A stretch of 64,000 nucleotides of DNA, taken from positions 1-64,000 of the forward strand of contig URUF01000006.1 of NCBI GenBank assembly GCA_900550955.1, written 5' to 3'. The stretch comes from an uncultured Eubacteriales bacterium. GTDB lineage: Bacteria > Bacillota > Clostridia > Christensenellales > Aristaeellaceae. Positions within the stretch are counted from its first letter, which is position 1; each line of letters begins with the position of its first letter. Both the position numbers and the translations under genes were made by a program. The notes beneath the pieces were generated by a model, which saw only the letters and a program-made list of their open reading frames with translations, was not told where the DNA came from and did no database searches. This document shows, one piece after another, positions 50,056 to 58,954 of the stretch.

Positions 50056-51357
50056 ATGAGGATTACCATGATCTGCATAGGCTCTACCGGCGATGTGCGG
50101 CCCTATATCGTCTTGGGCCGGGAGCTCAAGGCCCGCGGTCACGATATCGCCATCTGCGCCTTTTCCGATTTTGAGGCCGCCGTGCTCAAGGAGGGCTTCC
50201 GCTTTAAGCCCATCTCTGGCGATGTGAAAAAGCTCATGTCCCATCTCATGAGCGGCGCCAACGGCGTGGGCTTTCTAAAGCAGGTGCGCGACGGCATGAA
50301 GGATATCCTTGAGCCCTTTCTGGCCGGCCTGGAAGCCGCCTGCGACGATGCGGAGGCGATCATCGCCACCTATTTTGGCCAGGTGTTCCAGTCCCTGGCG
50401 GAGGTGCGCCATGTTCCCTATATCCAAACGCAGTATTTCCCCATGGATCAAAACCCCGCCGCGCCCATTGCCTCGGCGCCGGGCCAGCACGCTGGCAAGG
50501 CGTGGAACCTTGCCAGCTACCAGCTTGGTCATCTGCTGGTCAGCACGCTGGAAAAATATTACCTGGCCGATTGGCGCGCCGCGCGCGGCATGAGCCCCCG
50601 CAAGCTTGAGGCCACGCCCACCTATGAGCTCAACGGCCACACCATTCCCGTGCTTTACGCCATAAGCCCGCTCGTCATGCCCCGTCCCGCCCGTTGGGGC
50701 GAAAACATCCACATGACCGGCTACTGGCTAGATGGCCAGGCGGCAAGCAATTTCCGGCCCGAGCCTGAACTGGAAGCCTTTCTAAGCGCCGGGGAAGCGC
50801 CCATCTACATCGGCTTTGGCTCCATGACCAGCGGCGACATGGGCGCTACGCTGGCTATCGTTTTGGAAGCCGTGCGCCAAAGCGGCGTGCGCGCCGTGCT
50901 CTCCACCGGCTGGGGCGGCGTGGATATTCCCCCGCGCGAGGATATCTATGTGGCGGATTTTGTGCCCCACGACTGGCTGTTCCGGCGCGTAAGCGCCGTG
51001 GTGCATCACGGCGGCGCGGGCACAACGGCGGCCGGCATCGTGGCTGGAAAGCCCACGCTGGTCATCCCCTTTGGCGGCGACCAGCCCTTCTGGGGCGAGC
51101 GCGTAAAGGCCCTGGGCATTGGGCCCAAGCCGCTTCCGCGCGATAAGCTCACCGTGGCGCGCCTAAGCAAGGCCATCGCCCAGCTTACCCAAACCAAAAA
51201 ATACCGCGTCGCCGCCCGGGAGCTCGGCGAACGCCTGCGCATGGAAAACGGCGCGGAAATCGCCGCCAACATCATCGAGCACGAGCTGCGCAAGTGGCTG
51301 CGCGAGGAGGGGCTGGAGCCCGTCCTTGTGCCCGCAGCGCAAAGCGCATCCCTATAA
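50056..51357 (+). CDS. GT1-family glycosyltransferase
   Basis: A 433-residue UDP-glycosyltransferase of the MGT/sterol-glucosyltransferase type (GT-B fold). The N-terminal domain begins RITMICIGSTGDVRPYIVLG; the nucleotide-sugar domain has YIGFGSMTSGDMGATL, ADFVPHDWLFRRVSAVVHHG and GAGTTAAGIVAGKPTLVIPF, with GDQPFWGERV near the end. Acceptors in this group are lipids, sterols, polyketides or antibiotics; none can be named here. It opens an operon-like run with feoA 27 bases downstream. Confidence 0.9.
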   Translation: MRITMICIGSTGDVRPYIVLGRELKARGHDIAICAFSDFEAAVLKEGFRFKPISGDVKKLMSHLMSGANGVGFLKQVRDGMKDILEPFLAGLEAACDDAEAIIATYFGQVFQSLAEVRHVPYIQTQYFPMDQNPAAPIASAPGQHAGKAWNLASYQLGHLLVSTLEKYYLADWRAARGMSPRKLEATPTYELNGHTIPVLYAISPLVMPRPARWGENIHMTGYWLDGQAASNFRPEPELEAFLSAGEAPIYIGFGSMTSGDMGATLAIVLEAVRQSGVRAVLSTGWGGVDIPPREDIYVADFVPHDWLFRRVSAVVHHGGAGTTAAGIVAGKPTLVIPFGGDQPFWGERVKALGIGPKPLPRDKLTVARLSKAIAQLTQTKKYRVAARELGERLRMENGAEIAANIIEHELRKWLREEGLEPVLVPAAQSASL

Positions 51358-51384
51358 GCCATTTTGGGAAAGGAAGATCCAATC

Positions 51385-51615
51385 ATGAGCGTTTCGCGTA
51401 CCCTGGCGGACCTCAAGCCCGGAGAAAGCGGCGTGGTAAGCACCGTAGGCGGCGAGGACGCCCTGCACCGTCATCTTTTGGACATGGGCATCACGCCCGG
51501 CGTAAAAGTTCTCCTGCAAAAAACCGCCCCCATGGGCGATCCTGTGGAAATCCATCTGCGCGGCTATGCCCTTACCCTGCGTTTGGAGGACGCGCGCAAA
51601 ATTGGCCTGGCCTAA
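51385..51615 (+). CDS. feoA: Ferrous iron transport protein A
   Basis: A 76-residue SH3-like FeoA: SRTLADLKPGESGVVSTVGG, then HRHLLDMGITPGVKV and GDPVEIHLRGYALTLRLEDA. FeoA binds FeoB at the membrane and supports Fe2+ uptake. GGAAGG precedes the ATG. No Fur-type box is evident in the 27-base gap upstream, so iron control may come from the operon promoter. Confidence 0.95.
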   Translation: MSVSRTLADLKPGESGVVSTVGGEDALHRHLLDMGITPGVKVLLQKTAPMGDPVEIHLRGYALTLRLEDARKIGLA

Positions 51616-51653
51616 GGCATTCTACATTCATAACGGAAAAGAGCGATCTTTGC

Positions 51654-53759
51654 ATGCGCTATACCTTTGCTTTGGCAGGAAATCAGAACAGCGGCAAAAC
51701 CACCCTCTTTAATCAGCTTACGGGCAGCAACCAGCATGTGGGCAACTGGCCCGGCGTAACGGTGGAGCAAAAAACGGGCACCATGCTGCACCATCACCAT
51801 GGTTCGCAAACCCATATCGGCCTTTCCTGGCGCGGCAAGCGTGCGGAAAGCAAAACCGGCGGCGTGCCCGAGGAGGATTCCGACGTAACCATCGTCGATC
51901 TGCCCGGCATCTACTCCCTAAGCCCCTATTCGCTGGAGGAGATCGTAAGCCGCAACTACATCGTGCGCGACAAGCCCGATGTGGTGATTAACATTGTGGA
52001 TGCCACCAACCTGGAGCGCAACCTCTACCTGACATTGCAGCTTTTGCAGCTGGGCCGCCCGGTGGTGATAGCCCTGAACATGATGGACGAGGTGCGCAGC
52101 CACGGCGACGCGATCGATATCAAGGGCCTGGAAAAGGGCCTGGGCGTGCCGGTGATCGCCATATGCGCGCGCAAAGGCGAGGGCCTGGACGAGCTGGTGC
52201 GCCGCACCATGCAGGTGGCTGAATGCAGGCAGCTGCCCAGCAAGCTGGATATCTGCAGCGGCGCGGCGCACAAGGCGCTGCACGCCATCCAGCACCTGGT
52301 GGAGCAGCCCGCCATGGCGCACGGCATTATGCCGCGCTACGCCGCCACCAAGCTTTTCGAGGGCGACGAGCCCATGCTTGAGGAGCTTGAGCTGGGCGAG
52401 GATACCAAGCACATTATAGAGGAAATCCTATCTGCCATGGAGCGGGAGGTGGGCATGGAACGCGCCGCCGTCATGGCGGACACCCGTTATACCTTTATTG
52501 AAAAGCTGCTTTCCACCTGCTATACCCGTGGCAGCGCCGAAGGCGATACCCTGACCGACAGAATCGATAACGTGCTCACCCACCCTGTGCTGGCCATCCC
52601 CGTGTTTTTGGCCATGATGCTGCTTGTGTTCTACATCACCTTCGGGCCGCTGGGCACATGGATAGCGGACGGCTTTTCCGCCCTGGTGGATAACGGCATA
52701 GACCTGCTCTCCGGCGCTTTGGCAGGCTGGGGCGTAGCCGGATGGGGGCGGGATTTGCTGATTAACGGCGTATGCACAGGGGTAGGGAGCGTGCTTTCCT
52801 TCCTGCCTACCATTCTAATTTTGTTCCTGCTGCTTTCCATCCTGGAGGACAGCGGCTACATGGCGCGCGCCGCCTTCCTGATGGACCGCCCGCTGCGCAA
52901 GCTGGGCCTGAACGGCCGCAGCTTCATCCCCATGATGATGGGCTTTGGCTGCACTGTGCCCGCGGTAATGAGCGCCCGCAGCATGAACACCCAGCGCGAC
53001 CGCCGCTTTACCATTATGCTCACGCCCTTTATGAGCTGCGGCGCGAAGGTGCCTATTTATGCGCTGTTCACGCGCGCGTTTTTCCCCGGCAACCAGGTGC
53101 TGGTAATGAGCGCCTTTTACCTTACGGGCATCGTGGTGGCCATTTGTTCGGGGCTTGTGCTCAAGCGCACGGTTTTCCATGGCGACGCCGCGCCCTTCAT
53201 TATGGAGCTGCCCAGCTACCGCCTGCCCACCCCCGCCAATGTGGCCCGGCAGATGTGGGATAAGGCCAAGGATTTTCTCAAGCGCGCGTTTACGGTCATC
53301 TTCCTGGCAACGCTGGTAGTGTGGTTTTTGCAAAGCTTCACCTTCAGCCTTGCCCCCGCGCAGGACGTGGCGCACAGCATGCTTGGCGTAATCGCCGGCT
53401 TCATCGCGCCCGTGTTCCGCCCGGCGGGCTTCGGCTCGGTGGAGGCCTCCACGGCGGTGCTTACCGGCGTAATGGCCAAGGAAAGCGTGGTGAGCACCCT
53501 GGCCGTACTGGCCGGCGTGGATGCTGAAAGCGCCCAAATGCTCAGCTCGCTGCAAAGCATCTTCCCAAGCACGCTGGCGGCGGTTTCGTTCCTGGTGTTC
53601 GTGCTGCTTTATATGCCCTGCGTGGCCGCCTTCGCCGCCATGCGGCGCGAAATGGAAAGCGGCCGCTGGGCCGTGGGCGCAGTGGCGGCGCAAACGGGGC
53701 TTGCCTGGCTGCTGGCCACGCTGGTATTCCAGCTGGGCCGCCTGCTGGGCTTGGGCTAA
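51654..53759 (+). CDS. feoB: Ferrous iron transporter FeoB with His-rich insertion
   Basis: A 701-residue GTP-gated Fe2+ permease. The N-terminal G domain has G1 GNQNSGKT (9-16), the G2 region NWPGVTVEQ, G3 DLPG (82-85) and G4 NMMD (142-145). Two Gate domains and about eight TM helices follow. Relative to other FeoB proteins about 27 residues are inserted at positions 44-76, between switch I and G3, starting MLHHHHGSQTH. AAGAG is the only ribosome-site candidate. It is followed by the Cys-rich FeoB partner. Confidence 0.96.
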   Translation: MRYTFALAGNQNSGKTTLFNQLTGSNQHVGNWPGVTVEQKTGTMLHHHHGSQTHIGLSWRGKRAESKTGGVPEEDSDVTIVDLPGIYSLSPYSLEEIVSRNYIVRDKPDVVINIVDATNLERNLYLTLQLLQLGRPVVIALNMMDEVRSHGDAIDIKGLEKGLGVPVIAICARKGEGLDELVRRTMQVAECRQLPSKLDICSGAAHKALHAIQHLVEQPAMAHGIMPRYAATKLFEGDEPMLEELELGEDTKHIIEEILSAMEREVGMERAAVMADTRYTFIEKLLSTCYTRGSAEGDTLTDRIDNVLTHPVLAIPVFLAMMLLVFYITFGPLGTWIADGFSALVDNGIDLLSGALAGWGVAGWGRDLLINGVCTGVGSVLSFLPTILILFLLLSILEDSGYMARAAFLMDRPLRKLGLNGRSFIPMMMGFGCTVPAVMSARSMNTQRDRRFTIMLTPFMSCGAKVPIYALFTRAFFPGNQVLVMSAFYLTGIVVAICSGLVLKRTVFHGDAAPFIMELPSYRLPTPANVARQMWDKAKDFLKRAFTVIFLATLVVWFLQSFTFSLAPAQDVAHSMLGVIAGFIAPVFRPAGFGSVEASTAVLTGVMAKESVVSTLAVLAGVDAESAQMLSSLQSIFPSTLAAVSFLVFVLLYMPCVAAFAAMRREMESGRWAVGAVAAQTGLAWLLATLVFQLGRLLGLG

Positions 53760-53783
53760 GCCCTTGGAAAGGAGCCCATTCCC

Positions 53784-53972
53784 TTGCTTGCACAGGTTTT
53801 AAACGTGTTGATTCCCGCCGTGGTGATTGGCTACGGCCTTTTCCTGCTCATGCGCATGCTGCGCGGCCGCGGCAGGCGCTGCGGATGCGGGGGCTGCTCG
53901 GGCTGCCCCATGGCGGGCAGCTGCGCGGAGCTTACACACATGAAACAAAAAGGGGATATGTCCGATGATTGA
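53784..53972 (+). CDS. FeoB-associated Cys-rich membrane protein
   Basis: A 62-residue protein starting at TTG, with AAAGGAG nine bases upstream. A single TM helix (VLIPAVVIGYGLFLLMRML) is followed by RCGCGGCSGCPMAGSC, five Cys in the pattern of the small FeoB-associated proteins that replace FeoC in Firmicutes. They may bind Fe2+ or an iron-sulfur centre beside FeoB. The stop overlaps the nrdG start by eight bases. Confidence 0.88.
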   Translation: MLAQVLNVLIPAVVIGYGLFLLMRMLRGRGRRCGCGGCSGCPMAGSCAELTHMKQKGDMSDD

Positions 53973-54492
53973 AACGCCTGTTTCCATGCGCTTATATGGC
54001 CTTGTGACCGATTCCATCGTGGATGGCCCAGGCTTTCGCACGGCCATTTTCACGCAGGGCTGCCCGCATCACTGCGAGGGCTGCCACAACCCCAACAGCC
54101 ATGCCTTTGACGCGGGAACCGAATGGACGCTTGACGATATTGAAAAGAAGTTTACCGGGAACCCTCTGCTGGACGGCATTACCCTCAGCGGCGGCGAGCC
54201 CTTTGCCCAACCCGCCGCCTGCTGGGAGCTGGCGCGGCGCGCGCATGCAAAGGGGCTTACGGTATGGGTGTATTCCGGCTACACCTATGAAAAGCTGTGC
54301 GATATGGCGCAGGCCGACGAGGCCGTGGCCGCCCTGCTTAGCGAGGCCGACGTGCTGGTGGACGGGCCCTTTGTGCTCAAGGAGCGCTCGCTGGAATTGA
54401 ACTTTTGCGGCAGCCGCAACCAACGGCTGATCGACCTGAAGAAAACGCGCGCACAGAACGCGGTTGTTCTGTACGCGCCTCAGGAGTGGTAA
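53965..54492 (+). CDS. nrdG: Anaerobic ribonucleotide reductase activating protein
   Basis: A 175-residue radical SAM enzyme that installs the glycyl radical in NrdD. CX3CX2C cluster motif in GCPHHCEGCHNPNSHAF (residues about 33-40), DSIVDGPGFRTAIFTQ before it, LSGGEPF and VWVYSGYTYE after it. No nrdD lies in the window, so the pair is split. AAAGGGG precedes the ATG. Being next to feo genes is plausible since it needs a [4Fe-4S] cluster. Confidence 0.95.
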   Translation: MIETPVSMRLYGLVTDSIVDGPGFRTAIFTQGCPHHCEGCHNPNSHAFDAGTEWTLDDIEKKFTGNPLLDGITLSGGEPFAQPAACWELARRAHAKGLTVWVYSGYTYEKLCDMAQADEAVAALLSEADVLVDGPFVLKERSLELNFCGSRNQRLIDLKKTRAQNAVVLYAPQEW

Positions 54493-54495
54493 TGC

Positions 54496-55476
54496 ATGAA
54501 GGTAGCGCTATTGGCCACGGGCGGCACCATTGCCTGCACGCCCGGTCCAAACGGGCTTGCGCCTACCCTGCGCGCCTGCGGCCTGCTTGAAGCCATCGGC
54601 GGCGCGCTGCCCTGCGAGGTTGAACCCAGGGATGTATTCCTGATGGATTCCAGTAACATGCAGCCGGAGGAATGGTGCGTGCTGGCCCGCGCCGTGAACG
54701 ACGCGCTTGTCGCCTGCGACGGCGTGGTCATCACCCACGGCACCGATACCATGGCTTACACAGCCGCCGCGCTCTCCTTCATGCTGGCGGGCGCGGGCAA
54801 GCCGGTTATTCTAACGGGTTCGCAGCTGCCGCTCTCCCATCCGCTTACGGACGCCCGGCTAAACCTGCTGCGCGCGTTCACCGCGGCCATGGCGGGCGTG
54901 CCCGGCGTATACGTCTGCTTTGGCGACCGCCTCATTTCCGGCGTGCGCTGCGTAAAAACGCATACCACCTCCATGGACGCCTTCTCCAGCGTGAATGCGC
55001 CCATGGCGGGCCATTTTGACGTGGACGGCGTGCACTTCACCCATCCCCAGCCCTACCTGCCCCTGCATGCGCACGAGCCTTACCGCCTGCGCGACGGCAT
55101 TGACCCGCGCGTGTTCCTGCTCAAGCTGGTTCCCGGCACCTCGCCGGATGTGCTCCGCTTCGTGCAGAGCGCGGGCTATCGCGGCCTGGTGATCGAGGCG
55201 TTTGGCCTGGGCGGGCTGCATTACATCCGCCGCAACCTGGTGCGCGCCATGCAGGAGCTGGGGGAAAGCGGGGTGCAGGTGCTGGTGGTAAGCCAATGCC
55301 TGTACGAAAAAGCCGACCTCAGCATTTACGAGGTCGGCAGGGGCCTTCTGCGGGAGTATGTGCGCAGCGGCCGGGATATGACCACCGAGGCCGCCGTATG
55401 CAAAATGATGTGGGCCCTTGGGCAGGAAACCCCAAGCGAATGGCTGTGCCACCGGCTGGTGGGCGAATACCGTTAA
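54496..55476 (+). CDS. ansA: L-asparaginase (type I)
   Basis: A 326-residue cytoplasmic asparaginase hydrolysing asparagine to aspartate and ammonia. First catalytic Thr in LLATGGTIACT (Thr11), substrate motif MDSSNMQPEEW, and second catalytic triad in VVITHGTDTMAYTAAAL. VLTGSQLPL appears as VILTGSQLPLSHP. GGAG is nine bases before the ATG, three bases after the nrdG stop. Its stop and that of the convergent gene overlap in a TTAA. Confidence 0.94.
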   Translation: MKVALLATGGTIACTPGPNGLAPTLRACGLLEAIGGALPCEVEPRDVFLMDSSNMQPEEWCVLARAVNDALVACDGVVITHGTDTMAYTAAALSFMLAGAGKPVILTGSQLPLSHPLTDARLNLLRAFTAAMAGVPGVYVCFGDRLISGVRCVKTHTTSMDAFSSVNAPMAGHFDVDGVHFTHPQPYLPLHAHEPYRLRDGIDPRVFLLKLVPGTSPDVLRFVQSAGYRGLVIEAFGLGGLHYIRRNLVRAMQELGESGVQVLVVSQCLYEKADLSIYEVGRGLLREYVRSGRDMTTEAAVCKMMWALGQETPSEWLCHRLVGEYR

Positions 55477-56696
55477 GGCTGTTCCTCCGATGGCTGATAC
55501 ACGGTTTGCCCCACGCCAATGAGCGAGGAAACCGTTCGTACAAATTTTTTGTTCTTCCAGGTGGCAAGCTGATTGAGCATGCGGCCCCGGAACACCAGCG
55601 CCATGGTATTGCCCCCATCCAGGTTGAGCGCCTCCTGAACGCCCCGCGCCTTAAGCATGCGCGTGAGGCGAATCAATCCCGTGCCCTCGCTTGAGTCCAT
55701 GCGGCCCAGCACGCTCAGCAGCAAATAATGCCCCGGATCGTACATCCCCAGCGCCTGGCGCGGGGATTTTGTTTCATACCAGCCCTCCAGCACCATGGAA
55801 TCCATCTCGCCGTCCTTCACCAGCACCGGGCCAAAGCAGTATACGTTTACCGCGCCCTTATCCACCAGCTCCTGCGCGGTTATCTCGGCGCAGCGGTAGG
55901 CAATCAGGCTGCCGTCGGCAAACTGGGCCATCATATCCAGGTTAGGCAGGTTGTGCAGGCGCTTTGAGTACGTCTGATCGCCAAGCAACTCGCCATCGCG
56001 GATCACGATGCCCACCTTTTCCTTTTGATACATGCGGTGGCCGTAAAAATCATCCGAGAATCCCAGCACATATCCGCTATCCGTGGCCATGTCATACGGG
56101 TAGCGAAAACGCGTACCCGGCCTTTCCGGGTTGTTTTCCATGGTCAGCAGCTTTTCCTGCCCGCGCAGGCGGATATCGGTTTCAAACCATTCCAGGGGGA
56201 TGCTCTCGTCCTCCCGTTTGAGAATGGTAATTTGCAAATCGCGCGTGAGATAGGCCCAGAAGCCGCCCTCGTCATCCTCGTACCAAAACTCGCCCGCCTG
56301 CGCCAGGTAGCCCTCCGCGTCGCGTTCAGGCCAGGCGATCTCCGGCAGTACGGGCGCGGCCAGCACCGTGTCAAAGCAGCCCGCCGCGTCCTCTGCATAC
56401 AGGCGCTGGGCTGTTGCGGCGTCCAAAACACCGCTTGCATCCAAGCCGTTGGCCTTCTGGAAGCGCTTGAGTGCCTTTTGTACCTCGCTGCTAAAGCTGT
56501 CGTTAAGCTTGGAGGTATTCATATACCCAAGCTCAAACAGGCGCTGCTTCATCAAAAGCACATCTTCGCCCTTGTCGCCCTTTTGTAGTACGGCTTCAGC
56601 CTGCGCAGCCGCGGCCATGCCCGGCAAAAGGGCTATGCAAAGCATCATCAGCACAACCAGCGCGGCCTTTTTATATGTCCAGCAACCTTTTTGCAT
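55473..56696 (-). CDS. Secreted phosphodiester-glycosidase-like protein with peptidoglycan-binding domain
   Basis: A 407-residue exported protein: signal peptide (residues 1-35, KKAALVVLMMLCIALLPGMAAAA), a PG_binding_1 domain at about 36-95 (LQKGDKGEDVLLMKQRLFEL, RFQKANGLDASGVLDAAT), a central region, and a C-terminal NAGPA/DUF2233-type domain with VQEALNLDGGNTMALVFRGR. The NAGPA fold cleaves GlcNAc-1-phosphodiester bonds; in bacteria it may act on teichoic acid or related wall glycans. The start has no strong ribosome site, and other starts upstream are possible. Its promoter is at 56733-56761. Confidence 0.88.
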   Translation of the reverse strand: MQKGCWTYKKAALVVLMMLCIALLPGMAAAAQAEAVLQKGDKGEDVLLMKQRLFELGYMNTSKLNDSFSSEVQKALKRFQKANGLDASGVLDAATAQRLYAEDAAGCFDTVLAAPVLPEIAWPERDAEGYLAQAGEFWYEDDEGGFWAYLTRDLQITILKREDESIPLEWFETDIRLRGQEKLLTMENNPERPGTRFRYPYDMATDSGYVLGFSDDFYGHRMYQKEKVGIVIRDGELLGDQTYSKRLHNLPNLDMMAQFADGSLIAYRCAEITAQELVDKGAVNVYCFGPVLVKDGEMDSMVLEGWYETKSPRQALGMYDPGHYLLLSVLGRMDSSEGTGLIRLTRMLKARGVQEALNLDGGNTMALVFRGRMLNQLATWKNKKFVRTVSSLIGVGQTVYQPSEEQP

Positions 56697-56732
56697 GAAA
56701 CTTTTCACCCATCCATCCGTTTTTTCGTGTAC

Positions 56733-56761
56733 ACTATACCATTTTCCTCCCAAGGTGACAA
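56733..56761 (-). promoter_or_regulatory. Promoter of the phosphodiester-glycosidase gene
   Basis: TTGTCA, 17-base spacer, TATAGT on the minus strand, 37 bases before the ATG. Confidence 0.65.
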
Positions 56762-56774
56762 GCCTTTTTTACAG

Positions 56775-56804
56775 TTGACGAACGCTTGTTCTGTGTGCTA
56801 TGCT
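56775..56804 (+). promoter_or_regulatory. Promoter of the YcaQ/AlkX-like gene
   Basis: TTGACG, 18-base spacer, TATGCT. The -10 covers the first upstream ATG of the frame, which argues for the start at 56836. Confidence 0.55.
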
Positions 56805-56835
56805 GAAGGGGATTGATAGGACGGGGGCCGGACGT

Positions 56836-58017
56836 ATGGTTACAATCCCAAAGGCGCAGGCGTGCCGCTTTCTAATGGAACGGCATGGCCTGATGGGCGC
56901 GCGGCGCCTCCGCGGAAGCGCAGGCGTGCTGGAATACGTGCGTCAGGTGGGCTGCGTGCAGTATGACCCTGTGGACGTATGCGGCAAAAGCCATGAGCTA
57001 GCGCTTTTGGCGCGCGTGCACGGCTTTTCCAAGCCCATGCTGGAGGAGCTTTTGTATGGCCGCCGCCTGCTTTTGGACGCCTTTGACAAAAACATGTGCC
57101 TTATGCTTACGCAGGACTGGCCCTGCATGGCGTTTGTGCGGCGGGGCTTCCAGCAGCGCACGCGCTCCAGCGAGGCTGTGGAGCCGCTGATCCCCGATAT
57201 TTTGAAGCTTGTGCACGAGCGCGGCTGCCTAAGCGCGCAGGAGCTAAACCTGCCCCAAAAGACGGACTGGTACTGGAGCGCGGCCTCCCTGGGCCGCGCC
57301 GCGCTGGAAACGCTGTATTTTCGCGGCGAGCTTGTGGTGCACCATAAAACCGGCACGATAAAAAGCTATGCGCTGGCGCGGGATTGCCTGCCCCAGGCGC
57401 TTTTGGACGCGCCCGACCCTTTTCCCACCGCGGCGCACAGGCAAAAGTGGCAGGTAAAGCGCCGTATTGGCGCGGTAGGCCTTATGTGGAACGCGCCAAG
57501 CGACGCCTGGCTGGGTGTGGAGGGGCTTACCGCGCAGGCGCGCGAGGAGGCTTTCGCAGCCCTTGAAAGGGAGGGCGCGATTACCGCCGTGAACGTGGAG
57601 GGCGTTACACGGCCGCTATACCTGCTTTCCGGGGAAGCGGACAGGCTTGGGCGCTGCTCCATGCCCATGGAAAAACAGGCGCGCCTGCTGGCCCCTCTGG
57701 ACTGCCTCCTGTGGGACCGCAGGCTGATTGCCGCGCTGTTTCATTACCTGTATAAATGGGAAATCTACACGCCCGAGGCGCAGCGGCGCTACGGCTACTA
57801 CGTGCTGCCCGTCATATACGGCGACCGCTTTGCCGGACGTATCGAGCCCGCATGCGACCGCCGCGAGGGCGTGCTGCGTGTGAAGCGCTTTTGGCCCGAA
57901 GCGGATTTTCACGTGACAAACCGCTTTTTATGGGCGCTTGAGGACGAGTTGCAGCTTCTTAGGCGGTATCACGGGCTTGAGCGCATCGTTTGGGAGGAGG
58001 GCTGGCTTATTCTCTAG
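56836..58017 (+). CDS. YcaQ/AlkX-like winged-helix DNA glycosylase
   Basis: A 393-residue protein of the HTH_42 superfamily. It has the QYD motif (Gln42, Asp44) in VGCVQYDPVDVCG, matching the Q-hydrophobic-D active site of the YcaQ/AlkX group of DNA glycosylases, which remove bulky alkylated bases and unhook interstrand crosslinks. LLAPLDCLLWDRRL, WEIYTPEAQRRYGYYVLPV and YGDRFAGRIEP are further family blocks. The AlkZ group, tied to antibiotic clusters, has Q-x-Q instead. GGGGG precedes the ATG at fair spacing. Confidence 0.85.
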   Translation: MVTIPKAQACRFLMERHGLMGARRLRGSAGVLEYVRQVGCVQYDPVDVCGKSHELALLARVHGFSKPMLEELLYGRRLLLDAFDKNMCLMLTQDWPCMAFVRRGFQQRTRSSEAVEPLIPDILKLVHERGCLSAQELNLPQKTDWYWSAASLGRAALETLYFRGELVVHHKTGTIKSYALARDCLPQALLDAPDPFPTAAHRQKWQVKRRIGAVGLMWNAPSDAWLGVEGLTAQAREEAFAALEREGAITAVNVEGVTRPLYLLSGEADRLGRCSMPMEKQARLLAPLDCLLWDRRLIAALFHYLYKWEIYTPEAQRRYGYYVLPVIYGDRFAGRIEPACDRREGVLRVKRFWPEADFHVTNRFLWALEDELQLLRRYHGLERIVWEEGWLIL

Positions 58018-58044
58018 GCGTATAGCTGCAAATTTCCCCAGCCA

Positions 58045-58073
58045 TTGAAATTTGCCTAACGTCATTGTATAAT
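58045..58073 (+). promoter_or_regulatory. Promoter of the pseudo-receiver/SPFH operon
   Basis: TTGAAA, 17-base spacer, perfect TATAAT, 38 bases before the GTG start. Confidence 0.75.
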
Positions 58074-58110
58074 GATTGTGACCTATTGACCATAATACGG
58101 AGGTAAATGC

Positions 58111-58926
58111 GTGTACAGGCTTTTGATTGTAACAGATGAGCAGCGCGTGAAGGATATGTTTTCCTCCATGGAGGGCTGGGAAGCCATGGGCATTAAGCCT
58201 CCAAGGCTGCGCTCCAGCGTGGAGGAGGCCGTGGAGTGCATGCACAAGCACCCCATCGACGCTATCGCCATGGATGACGCGCCCGCCTTTGAGGCGCTGT
58301 ACGCCTATCTGGACGAGCACTATCCCGATATGCCTATCTTCCAGATCGAGCGCACAGCACAGGAGCAGCTTCAAACCGTGCGGGAGGCATCCAGCCTGCT
58401 CACCCGCCTGAAAGCGGATGATTCCAACGATGAGTATGACGATACGCACAAGCTGGATTTGCAGCGCGAGCGCTGGCTGCGCAAGGTGATCGGCGGATTG
58501 ATCCCCACGGCGGGGGATTTGGCCCGGCAGCTGCGCCTGTACCGCTGCGACACGCGGCTGGGCGTGCCCTGCGTACTGGCCCGCCTTGGCCTGTCGGTAG
58601 ACGATTCCTTCCTGGCTGACCGCTGGCACTATGGCAGCGAGCGGCTGGAAATCGCCTTGCGCAACTTTTTTGGCCGCGAGCACGGCGGTATGCGCATCCA
58701 TGTGGCCGTGGTTTCGCAGGAGGAGGTGCGCGTGCTATGCTATCCCCTAAGCCTGGAGGACGGCGTAAGCGAAAACGCCGCCTATGAATACATCCAGGAA
58801 ACGGTCGATCAAATCCAGCATTATCTGGGGCTTTCGCTCAAGGTGCTGGAAACGCGCCGCCTGCCCGGTTTGGAGGCCTTTGCGGCGGATGGCGGCAATC
58901 CGTACGCGCCCTCCGGCATAGTGTAA
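58111..58926 (+). CDS. YesN-like pseudo-receiver protein without DNA-binding domain
   Basis: A 271-residue protein starting at GTG with CGGAGG nine bases upstream. Residues 1-105 look like a response-regulator receiver (MYRLLIVTDEQRVKDMFSSM, GWEAMGI, PRLRSSVEEAVECM), closest to the YesN type, but the acidic pocket is incomplete (one of the DDE acids is Thr) and the phospho-Asp strand reads AIAMDDAPAFE. The remainder (QRERWLRKVIGGLIPT and a C-terminal domain to 271) has no recognisable helix-turn-helix. It may be a phosphorylation-independent sensor or scaffold. It is 28 bases upstream of the SPFH gene. Confidence 0.65.
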   Translation: MYRLLIVTDEQRVKDMFSSMEGWEAMGIKPPRLRSSVEEAVECMHKHPIDAIAMDDAPAFEALYAYLDEHYPDMPIFQIERTAQEQLQTVREASSLLTRLKADDSNDEYDDTHKLDLQRERWLRKVIGGLIPTAGDLARQLRLYRCDTRLGVPCVLARLGLSVDDSFLADRWHYGSERLEIALRNFFGREHGGMRIHVAVVSQEEVRVLCYPLSLEDGVSENAAYEYIQETVDQIQHYLGLSLKVLETRRLPGLEAFAADGGNPYAPSGIV

Positions 58927-58954
58927 AACGAAAGCGGTTTGAAAGGAGTATCAT

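Noticed and set aside
56836..58017. The YcaQ-like protein considered as a sign of an antibiotic cluster (AlkZ type).
   Set aside because: The active site is Q-x-D, typical of the general YcaQ/AlkX group and not of the AlkZ self-resistance group, and no biosynthetic genes are nearby.
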